Assembly: GCA_963697365.1 (NCBI GenBank)
Contig: CAVONT010000010.1
Location: 1 to 64,000 of the forward strand
Direction of reading: 5' to 3'
DNA from: CAIXZV01 sp963697365
GTDB lineage: Bacteria > Chloroflexota > Limnocylindria > Limnocylindrales > CSP1-4
DNA: 64,000 nucleotides
Numbering within the stretch: position 1 is the first letter of the stretch; each line of letters opens with the position of its first letter. A program made the position numbers and the translations under genes. This document shows, one piece after another, positions 56,790 to 64,000 of the stretch. The notes under the pieces are model-generated. The model ran no database searches, was not told the DNA's origin, and saw nothing but the letters and a program-made list of their open reading frames with translations.

Positions 56790-58910
56790 TCAGACCAGGC
56801 TGCGCGCGATCAACTCGCGCCACTCGCGCTCGAAGAAGGGTTCGCCGTCGAGGGTGACGTCGAGATGGACGCGCACGTCGAAGGAGGCCGCGGTGCTCGC
56901 GATGGTGCCGTCGGCGCGGATGTCGATGGCGTGTCCGTCCACCGCGTACCGGTAGACGACGTCGGAGTCGAGGCGCGCCGTCGCCGGATCCCGGTCCGAG
57001 GCGGTGAGCACGAGACGCTCGGAGCTGTAGAGCACCGAGCCGTCCTCCTGGGTGCTCTCACCGCCATCGAAGATCGTGACCGTCGTCGCGTCGCGGATGA
57101 CGTCCCGCTCGATGCGCCACTCGGGCGGGTCCTCCTGGGACGAGCCGACCTCGCGCATGGTGACCGCGTCCGTCCGGAAGGCCGGTGGCTCGAGGGTCGG
57201 CGCGCCGCCCGGGAGCACCGGAAGCAGCAGGCGCGACGGCGCGAGCGGCCCATGGTGCACCCGCAGCTCGCCCGGCTCCGGTGACGGCCACAGGACCGGC
57301 CACAGGCTGGTCATCACGGTGAGCCGGACGCGATTGCCCGGGGTGAACCGGTAGCCCGACGTGCGCAGCGGGATCCGGACCTCCTCGGTGGCCAGGCCAC
57401 GGGTGGGCATCGGGGCAGGATCCGTGTCCGACAGGCGGTGCGTGAGGTTGAGCACGCCCTGTGCCACGAGGGACGACGTGCCATCGGGCGCCACCTCCGA
57501 CAGGCGGACGACGCAGGTGGCGACCGGCATCGTGGTGGTCAGGTGCAGGACCGCCTCGGGCACGCCGATCACGGCCAGCGGCGCCTCCAGTGGCGTCGAC
57601 GTCCAGGTGAGCGAGCGCGCCTCATCGGGCCGAAGGTCGCGCGCGAGGCCGTTCGGATGCCAGCCGGCGCCCCAGGAGAGCGGACCGCACGTCCCCACGG
57701 TCGCCCGATGGGGGAGCGCCGCCATGCCGGTGGCGGGCTCCGGCTCGTCGGTCAGGATCCCGGCGCCGAGGAGCAGCTCCAGCGGTGCGGTCCCGGGCAC
57801 CGGGAAGGTGGACGCGGCACGCCAGCGGCCGGGCCATGCAACGGGGAACGGCTCCGGATTGGCGTACTCCCGCTCGAACCAGACCAGGGCGGGCTCGTCC
57901 TCCCAGCCGTTGGGGATCCCCTTGAGGTAGCGGTCGAAGAACCGGACCATCTCGTGGAGCCAGTCCAGGTTGGGGCCCGGGTACGCGTCATCGGGGAAGG
58001 AGTGGACCCAGCTGCCGACGAGCGTGCGCACGGCAGCGTTCCTGCAGTGCTGCTGCACCCGGAACACCGGGTCCACGTAGGCATCGGTCCAGCCGGCGAC
58101 CTGGAAGACGGCACAGGTGAGTGCTTCGTAGTCCGGGGCGAGGGAGCCGCGGCGCCAGTACGGCCCGTCGGTCTGGTTGCGGATCCAGGCCATGAGCCAC
58201 GGCGGCGTGGCCTCCAGGCGCGCGCGCCACTCGTCCCGCCACGCATCCCCGCGGAAGCGCGGGTAGGGCGGCATCGCGTTCATGCCCAGCTGGCTGACCG
58301 CGTACTGGCTCTTCTCGCTGGCCGTGACGCAGCCGCCCCGGATGTGGACGTCGTCGCGGTAGCGGTCGTCGGTGGCGTACATGGGCAGGATCGCGCGCAG
58401 GTGCGGTGGACGCAGCTTGGCGACCTGGATGGCGGTGAAGCCGCCGTACGAGATGCCCCACATGCCGACGTCGCCGTTGCACCACGGCTGGGCCGCGAGC
58501 CACTCGACCGCGTCGTAGCCGTCGAGGGTCTCGGCCTCGGTGTACTCGTCCTCGGCGACGCCGGGCGAGGAGCCGGTGCCGCGGACGTCGAGCCGGCACA
58601 GGGCGAAGCCGCGGGCGGCCAGCCACTCGCCGCGCGCGGTATCGCTGTTGCGGCGCCAGCTGTCCTTGCCGTACGGGATCATCTCGAGGATGACGGGGAC
58701 GCGGACGTCTGCCTCCTCCTCGCCGGCCGCAGCCGGTGCGCCCCCGGCCATCACCGGCAGCCACAGGTTGGCCGACAGCTCGAGGCCGTCGCGGACCGGG
58801 ATGCGGACGTCCCAGCGGACCTCGACATCATGCTCGGGTGCGCTCGCCGCGCGCTCGGGTGCTCTCGCCCCGCTCGCCGCTCGCGGGTCCGGCTGCTGCT
58901 GCCTGTCCAT
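56790..58910 (-). CDS. CocE/NonD family hydrolase (X-Pro dipeptidyl-peptidase S15 type)
   Basis: 706 residues in one clean frame. N-terminal alpha/beta hydrolase: VRWDVRIPVRDGLELSANLW, RVPVILEMIPYGKDSWRRNS, LCRLDVRGTGSSPGVAEDEY (oxyanion Tyr region), the nucleophile in VGMWGISYGGFTAIQVAKLR (GISYGG), Asp in VAGWTDAYVDPVFR and His in VGSWVHSFPDDAYP. The C-terminal jelly-roll PepX_C domain follows. Members hydrolyse esters or amides such as cocaine, or acyl-amino acids. No signal peptide. It converges with DUF3307 (61 bases). Confidence 0.9.
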   Translation of the reverse strand: MDRQQQPDPRAASGARAPERAASAPEHDVEVRWDVRIPVRDGLELSANLWLPVMAGGAPAAAGEEEADVRVPVILEMIPYGKDSWRRNSDTARGEWLAARGFALCRLDVRGTGSSPGVAEDEYTEAETLDGYDAVEWLAAQPWCNGDVGMWGISYGGFTAIQVAKLRPPHLRAILPMYATDDRYRDDVHIRGGCVTASEKSQYAVSQLGMNAMPPYPRFRGDAWRDEWRARLEATPPWLMAWIRNQTDGPYWRRGSLAPDYEALTCAVFQVAGWTDAYVDPVFRVQQHCRNAAVRTLVGSWVHSFPDDAYPGPNLDWLHEMVRFFDRYLKGIPNGWEDEPALVWFEREYANPEPFPVAWPGRWRAASTFPVPGTAPLELLLGAGILTDEPEPATGMAALPHRATVGTCGPLSWGAGWHPNGLARDLRPDEARSLTWTSTPLEAPLAVIGVPEAVLHLTTTMPVATCVVRLSEVAPDGTSSLVAQGVLNLTHRLSDTDPAPMPTRGLATEEVRIPLRTSGYRFTPGNRVRLTVMTSLWPVLWPSPEPGELRVHHGPLAPSRLLLPVLPGGAPTLEPPAFRTDAVTMREVGSSQEDPPEWRIERDVIRDATTVTIFDGGESTQEDGSVLYSSERLVLTASDRDPATARLDSDVVYRYAVDGHAIDIRADGTIASTAASFDVRVHLDVTLDGEPFFEREWRELIARSLV

Positions 58911-58919
58911 GGCGGCCTA

Positions 58920-59290
58920 GTCTAGGCCGCTTGCGGAGCCCCGCCCAGACCCTCACGCACGAGGACGGGGACAGCCAGCGCGGGCCGGGGTCGAGTTCTC
59001 AGAATCCCACCAGGTGGGCGCTACCGCGCAACCTGGTCACGGCCACTTGCCGCACGCCGCCGAGCCGAGCGTGGCGGTCCACCACGAGTTGCGCTTGCTC
59101 CCATGTGGCGGGCGCTATCCGATGTCCCGGCACCTGGACCTGCGCTTGCTCCCACCTGGTGGGCACTACGGGGTGTCCGACCCGGTTCCGGGCAGATAGC
59201 TCCCACCTGGCGGGCGTATGGCGGCTGACCCCCGAATAGCTCCCACCTGGCGGGCGTATGAGAATCCCGGATCCTCGCCTGAGAGCTCGG
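58920..59290. repeat. Intergenic array of five palindromic repeats
   Basis: Five copies of a 13-bp palindrome of the type CCCACCTGGTGGG at 59006, 59100, 59151, 59202 and 59242. Copies at 59006 and 59151 are perfect (six-base arms, one-base centre). The others have one or two mismatches (GGCGGG in the right arm). Copies two to five follow GCT, and most have GGGCG(C)TA(T) after them, so the conserved unit is about 24 bp. Spacings are 94, 51, 51 and 40 bases. No gene is seen here; the short open frames are products of the repeats. Confidence 0.8.
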
Positions 59291-60340
59291 TCAGGGCTGG
59301 CGGAGCGCCTGGCCGAAGAACTCCACCAGGCGGTCCCGGTACTCATCGGGGACCAGGTAGATCTCGCTGGTGTGCGTCGCGTCGGGCACGATCCATGCTT
59401 CGGGTGAGGTGGCGCCGGAGGCCACTGCGGCCGCCCGGAGATCCTGCGACATCCGCGCCGGCAGGACGGCATCCGAGCCACCGTGGACGAAGGCGATGTC
59501 GCGGCCCGCGTAGCGCTCGACCTCCTTGATCGGATCGTAGCGGAGCAGGTCGTCGCCGGCGACCACCCTCGCCCATAGGACCGCGCCGGGGACGAGGACC
59601 TTCGAGAGGCCGGATCCGTCCTTCAGCTGGTCGGCGAGGAAGTTGCCGATGCCCTCGCCCATGGTGGTCGTCGCCGAATTGGCCCAGACCGCCGCGACCT
59701 GCGGCTCCTGGCTGCCGGCCACGATCGAGCTGATGGAGCCGAACGAGAAGCCGGCCACGCCGATGCGCTCCGCGGGAACGCCCTGCGCACGCACCCAGTC
59801 CCATCCGCCGAGAACGTCCATGTACTCCTCGCTGCCGCCAGCGAACCGGGCGTCATCACCCCCGGAGTCGCCGTGGTCGCGCAGGTCCATCAGGAACACC
59901 GAGTACCCGGCCTTGTGGAGCATGCCCGCCGCCAGCAGCACCGACGCCTCGCGACGGCAGGACTGGACGCCGTGGACCAGGACCACCGCCGGTGCGGCGG
60001 CGATCTCCTCGGGCGTGGCGCCCGCCGGGACCCACCACGCAGCCAGCTCAGCGTCGGGGATCTGCGGATCGCGCGAGGCGAAGCGGACCTCCTCGAAGGC
60101 TGGCATCGCGTAGGCGCCCGCGATCGCCCCGTCGACGTCGCCCGGCACCTTGAACGCCGCGGGTGTGTGCTCCCGGTCGTTCGGCCAGCATGCCTGCGGC
60201 GCCTTGCCCACCCCGTCGTAGACGACGAAGGACGCGGCGCCGTACAGGAACACCAGGATCAGGCCCACCGCGATCAGGCCGCCGATCACCCAGCCGCGCC
60301 TCGACCGGCGCCCAGATTGCCGCTCCGACCCCTCAGACAT
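59291..60340 (-). CDS. Membrane-anchored alpha/beta hydrolase
   Basis: 349 residues. An N-terminal signal anchor RRGWVIGGLIAVGLILVFLY keeps the enzyme outside the membrane. Hydrolase motifs: VVLVHGVQSCRREASVLLAA (oxyanion HG), FLMDLRDHGDSGG, nucleophile Ser in IGVAGFSFGSISSIVAGS, Asp in IAFVHGGSDAVLPARM and His in VPDATHTSEIYLVPDEY. Esterase/lipase-like; substrate unknown. It starts at 60340, divergent from the Nudix gene. Confidence 0.85.
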   Translation of the reverse strand: MSEGSERQSGRRSRRGWVIGGLIAVGLILVFLYGAASFVVYDGVGKAPQACWPNDREHTPAAFKVPGDVDGAIAGAYAMPAFEEVRFASRDPQIPDAELAAWWVPAGATPEEIAAAPAVVLVHGVQSCRREASVLLAAGMLHKAGYSVFLMDLRDHGDSGGDDARFAGGSEEYMDVLGGWDWVRAQGVPAERIGVAGFSFGSISSIVAGSQEPQVAAVWANSATTTMGEGIGNFLADQLKDGSGLSKVLVPGAVLWARVVAGDDLLRYDPIKEVERYAGRDIAFVHGGSDAVLPARMSQDLRAAAVASGATSPEAWIVPDATHTSEIYLVPDEYRDRLVEFFGQALRQP

Positions 60341-60446
60341 CGGTCACCCTCCCTACCGTTCCCCGACAGTCGTGCGCGAAACTGCGCCCGTCTGATGTCC
60401 ACTGCCAGTGCCGCTCGTCATGACGCAATCGCGTACCGTGTGTGAC

Positions 60447-61025
60447 ATGCCCGACGATGACGCGGTCCCCGCACCCGTGCTCAGGGTCGGCCCGTGGCGC
60501 CGGCGCACCCGGACGACCGTCTACCGCAACCCGTGGATCGAGGTCCACCATGACGAGGTCGACCGCCCGGACGGCAGCCCCGGCATCTATGGCGTCCTCC
60601 ACTTCGAGAACGCCGCCGTCGGTGTGGTGGCCGTGGACGATGACGGCCGGATCCTGCTCGTCGGCCAGCACCGCTACCCGCTCGACGAGTACAGCTGGGA
60701 GATCCCAGAGGGCGGCGCCGACCCGGACGCGATGCTCGAGGGCGCCCGTCGCGAGCTGCGCGAGGAGACCGGCTACGAGGCGGAGACCTGGCGGCAGCTG
60801 TGCCGGCTGTCGCTGTCCAACTCCGTCACCGACGAGCGCGGCGCGCTCTACGTCGCCACCGGCCTCCGTGCTGGCGAGGCGGACCCGGAGCCGTCTGAGG
60901 ACCTCACGATCCGCTGGGCGACCCTCCCGCAGATCCTGGCGGAGATCCACGACGGCTCGATCCACGACGCGATGACGATCGCGGCCATCGGCCTGTACGC
61001 GTCGTCCCGGCGGGAGCACGCCTGA
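60447..61025 (+). CDS. Nudix hydrolase, ADP-ribose pyrophosphatase-like
   Basis: About 192 residues. Nudix box region WEIPEGGADPDAMLEGARRE plus LREETGYEAE; the REL-x-EE-x-G core is intact, while the first part of the box is one residue shorter than the consensus. N-terminal strand pattern (TTVYRNPWIEVHHDEVDRPD) and HRYPLDEYSWEIP fit ADP-ribose or NDP-sugar pyrophosphatases. The ATG at 60447 is taken as start; ATG 60420 and an upstream start at 60408 are in frame. Confidence 0.88.
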   Translation: MPDDDAVPAPVLRVGPWRRRTRTTVYRNPWIEVHHDEVDRPDGSPGIYGVLHFENAAVGVVAVDDDGRILLVGQHRYPLDEYSWEIPEGGADPDAMLEGARRELREETGYEAETWRQLCRLSLSNSVTDERGALYVATGLRAGEADPEPSEDLTIRWATLPQILAEIHDGSIHDAMTIAAIGLYASSRREHA

Positions 61026-61106
61026 CGGGCGCAGGCGACCAGGCGCGCGAGACGGAACGCAACGGCAGTTGCGAGGATCGGATGCCTGTGCAACGCTCCG
61101 CGCACG

Positions 61107-61127
61107 GCCCCGGGATCGCCCCGGGGC
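61107..61127. terminator. Hairpin between Nudix and binding-protein genes
   Basis: GCCCCGGG (61107-61114), loop ATCGC, CCCGGGGC (61120-61127). Perfect eight-base arms in a 160-base gap. It may end the Nudix transcript; no T tail. Confidence 0.5.
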
Positions 61128-61185
61128 GCCCGGTCGCGCGGACGGGGCCGCGGGGTCGGGAGGTCAGGAGTTTGGAGGAGATCTC

Positions 61186-63113
61186 ATGACCACGGCGCGC
61201 TTGCGCAGCGCACGGCATCTGGCTGCACCGCTGCTCGCGCTCTCCCTGCTGCTGCCGGCCGCGGCACCCGCCGCTGCCGCCGATCCCGTGGTGCTCCGCG
61301 TCGGCACCACGCAGGACCTCGATGCCACCAACCCGTTCAACACGTATCTCGTGAGCGGGTACGAGGTCTTCCAGCTGACCTACAACCTGCTGGTGGACTT
61401 CGACAAGGACGCCATGCCCGCGCCCGGGTTCGCCGAGAGCTGGACCCGCGAGCCGGACAAGGTCGTGTTCAAGATCCGCGAGGGCATGAAGTGGTCCGAC
61501 GGGACGCCGGCCACATCGAAGGACGTCTGCTACTCGTGGGGTCTCGCGGTGGACGCCATCGCTGCCGAGTCCTACGTCGGCGCGGGCTACCTCGACCCGG
61601 GCGTGAAGGACGCTGGCGTCACAAAGGTCGAGTGCCCCGACGACCAGACCTTCATCGCTTACACCACGGACCAGTCGGACCGCATCTTCCAGGTCTACGT
61701 CCCGATCCTCCCTGCACATATCTATGGGGAGAAGGACTACATCAAGATCGCGGAGGACACGTTCGATCCGCCCCTCGTGGGCACCGGCCCGTACATCCTC
61801 CAGGAGTGGAAGACCGGCCAGTACGCCCGGTTCACCCGCAATCCGAAGTACTGGGGCCCGCAGGGCTTCGCGGACGAGGTGGTCATCCAGTTCTTCGGGA
61901 CCGAAGACACGATGGTCCAGGCGCTCAAGGCGGGTGAGATCGACTACGCGCGCGGCGTGAACTCGGACCAGCTCAAGCAGCTCCAGGCCGACCCGGCGTT
62001 CGCCACGGTCGTGGGCAAGGCGAACGGCTGGACGCAGCTCGCGTTCAACACCTACGGCACCGGGACCGGCAAGACGATCGAGGGCGGCGGCCCGTCCACG
62101 AAGGCGCTCCTGGATCCCAAGTTCCGTGACGCGCTCGGCTACGCCATCGACAAGAACCTGCTGGTGGAGCGCGTGCTCGGCGGATACGGCGACCCGGGCG
62201 ACACCATCATCCCGCCGATCCTGTCCGAGTGGCACGTCACCCCCGACCACCCCCCGCACCTTCGACCTCGAGATGGCCAAGCAGAAGCTCGAGGCGGCCG
62301 GCTACGTCCTCGATGCCGACGGCAAGCGCCTCGACAAGGAGGGCAAGCCGATCTCGCTGCGCCTGGTGACCCCGAACACCGAGTCCAGCTACAAGACGGC
62401 CGCCGAAGTCGTCAAGCTGTGGTACGGCGAGCTGGGGATCGGCGTCACCATCGAGGTTCTCGACTCTGCCGTGGTCGGCAACCGGGTGCTGCCGCCGGAG
62501 GCCGGCGACGAGTACAAGGCCGACTACGACATCGAGCTGTGGGGCTGGGCGGGCAACCCGGACCCGTCCGCGCTGCTGGACATCTTCCAGTGCGAGCAGA
62601 TCGGCAACACGTCCGACAGCCAGTACTGCAACCCCGAGTACGACGCCCTGTACGAGCTCCAGCTCAAGCAGGCGCGGCGCCGAGCGGGCGAAGACCCTGG
62701 CGGAGATGCAGAACCTGATCTACGACGAGGCGCCGTACGACGTCCTGTACTACGACGCCAACCTCGACGCCTACCGGACCGACCGGTTCGCGGGCTGGCA
62801 GAACATGCCGGCCGACGGCACGCCGTTGTTCACGTACGGCACCCTGCAGTACACGCTCCTCACGGACGCCACTGCCCAGCCCAGCCCGACGCCTGCCGCT
62901 GCCACCGAAGCGCCGGCAACGGCGGACCCTGCCGCCACCGAGGCTCCGGCCACGCCGGCCCCGAGCGCGGACGGCGGGACCGCCGCGGACACGGACAGCC
63001 CGAGCACGACGCTGCTGGTGATCGTGATCGTCGCGGCCGTGATCATCGGCATCGTGTTCATCTGGCTGATCAATTCCCGACGTCGCAAGGGCGAGCCTGA
63101 CGACGACGAGTGA
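61186..63113 (+). CDS. Peptide ABC transporter substrate-binding protein with C-terminal membrane anchor (frameshifted)
   Basis: SBP_bac_5 family, about 640 residues. The ATG at 61186 has GGAGGAG five bases before. Signal peptide APLLALSLLLPAAAPAAAA; mature core VVLRVGTTQDLDATNPFNTY, KIREGMKWSDGTPATSKDVC, GTGPYILQEWKTGQYARFTR and FRDALGYAIDKNLLVERVLG. Indels near 62255 and 62680. The end is unusual: a Pro/Ala/Thr-rich linker of about 45 residues, then LLVIVIVAAVIIGIVFIWLI and a basic/acidic tail, i.e. a C-terminal membrane anchor instead of a lipobox. The permease follows at 76 bases. Confidence 0.9.
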
Positions 63114-63189
63114 GCCCTACGGGCAGCTCCACGACCAGCCGTGACCCCGGGGGCGCCGCCAGGCGCTCCCGGGGCGGCTCGGCACGCGC

Positions 63190-64000
63190 GTGACCGCCCG
63201 CTACGTCCTGCGCAAGTTCGCGCAGGCGGTGCTCACGATCATCGCGATCGTGCTGCTCATGTTCGTGCTGTTCCGGCTCATGCCCGGGTCGCCGGACCGG
63301 GCGATCAAGAACCCGAACCTCACGCCGGAGCAGGTGGCGGCGGCCCGGGCCCGATGGGGGCTGGACAAGCCGCTGGTCCCGGACCAGCTCGTCGCGTACG
63401 TCAGGGCCACGGCATCGGGCGACCTCGGCTACTCGATCAAGTACCGCGGCCAGCCCGTGACCGAGGTGATCGCGGGCGCTGCTGGGCCCACGATCCTGCT
63501 CATCGGCCTGGCCGAGATCATCGCGATCACGGTGGGCCTGTGCGCTCGGCGCGCGCTCGGGCTGGAAACGCGGCGGCAAGCTCGACCGCGTCGGCGGGGG
63601 CCTCGCCCTCGTCTTCTACTCGATGCCGTACTTCGTCATCGGCATGCCGCTGATCATCATCTTCGCCGCGGGCCTGGGCTGGTTCCCGACCTCCGGGCAT
63701 GACCACGCCCGGTGGCTCGCAGGACGGGTTCGCCGCGCTTCTCGACCTGCTGCCGCCACCTCGTGCTGCCGCTGGCCGCCGTGTCGCTCGGCCTCATCGG
63801 CGCCTACTCGATCCTCATGCGCTCGTCGATCATCGAGACCCGGACGGAGGACTACATCACGACGGCCCGGGCCAAGGGCCTCACCGACGGGCGCGTCCTG
63901 CGGAGCACGCCTTCCCGAACGCGCTCCTGCCGATGGTCACGCTGATCGCGCTCAACGTGGGGTACGTGGTGGCGGGCGCGATCACCGCCGAGATCGTCTT
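63190..64000 (+). CDS. ABC transporter permease, DppB/OppB type (frameshifted, runs off the edge)
   Basis: First inner-membrane permease of the peptide transporter. GTG at 63190. RYVLRKFAQAVLTIIAIVLL is the first helix with the family RRL-like start; ASGDLGYSIKYRGQPVTEVI is the conserved periplasmic segment. After indels near 63545, 63705 and 63905 come GLALVFYSMPYFVIGMPLII and DLLPHLVLPLAAVSLGLIGA (split across frames). The ATPase-coupling EAA loop is TARAKGLTDGRVLR with HAFPNALLPMVTLIALNVG. The 3' end is beyond the window. Confidence 0.88.

Noticed and set aside
58996..59262. CRISPR array
   Set aside because: Repeats are only about 13-24 bp, spacers vary widely and no cas gene is near.

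Overview
This window looks like a metagenomic contig assembled from long reads. About 20 clearly recognisable genes have their conserved domains split over two or three frames by single-base indels, which is more likely base-calling or assembly error than true pseudogenisation. From about 9.7 kb to the right edge the sequence is GC-rich with many GTG starts and looks like one genome. The gene set (paired GAF-GGDEF proteins, PolX, a DtxR-Feo operon, MoaA, ThyX, a DUF885 peptidase, a nonulosonate-type surface sugar cluster) suggests an uncultured free-living bacterium; Chloroflexota of the Limnocylindria type would fit, but that is inference.

The first 9.7 kb is probably a chimera of unrelated pieces. 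At 1-3358, all on the minus strand, are an ABC ATPase, a secreted dienelactone hydrolase, tRNA-Ser(CGA) with a terminator, and prfB with its programmed +1 frameshift. From 3359 comes an N-truncated patatin, an indel-riddled phospholipase D/cardiolipin synthase-like gene, an oligopeptide-type substrate-binding protein and the start of a second one, proteobacterial in flavour. At 8046-9722 is a minus-strand large-subunit molybdopterin oxidoreductase lacking its N-terminus. A 65-bp piece of its 3' end recurs at 6121.

The coherent part starts with a surface polysaccharide block: flippase, glycosyltransferase, acyltransferase, RmlD-like reductase, NeuB-family synthase and a GT4 glycosyltransferase on the plus strand, converging on a cytidylyltransferase and a PseB-like dehydratase. 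Then come a DUF3048 lipoprotein, two GAF/GGDEF cyclases, PolX, a membrane protein and a TPR protein with an acidic tail. A 910-residue protein resembling Zn-ribbon DNA methylases follows, then a DUF885 peptidase. An FAD amine oxidase lies divergent to a class III aminotransferase and an IclR regulator.

The iron block is a DtxR-type regulator with FeoA, FeoB and a Cys-rich FeoC-like protein, with a 17-bp inverted repeat upstream. After it come MscS, acetyl-CoA synthetase, a hypothetical gene with an in-frame amber codon, a CpaE-like ATPase with a coiled-coil partner, MoaA, purine nucleoside phosphorylase, two tiny membrane proteins, ThyX coupled to an MFS transporter, two divergent cyclic-nucleotide-binding-fold proteins (one next to a flavin monooxygenase), DUF3307, a CocE-type hydrolase, an intergenic array of five palindromic repeats, an alpha/beta hydrolase, a Nudix hydrolase, and a peptide ABC transporter (binding protein plus permease) that runs off the right edge.

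No CRISPR array, insertion sequence or rRNA was seen. The best candidates for follow-up are the methylase-like protein, the palindromic array at 59 kb, the Feo regulon, and the cyclic-nucleotide-sensor/monooxygenase pair.
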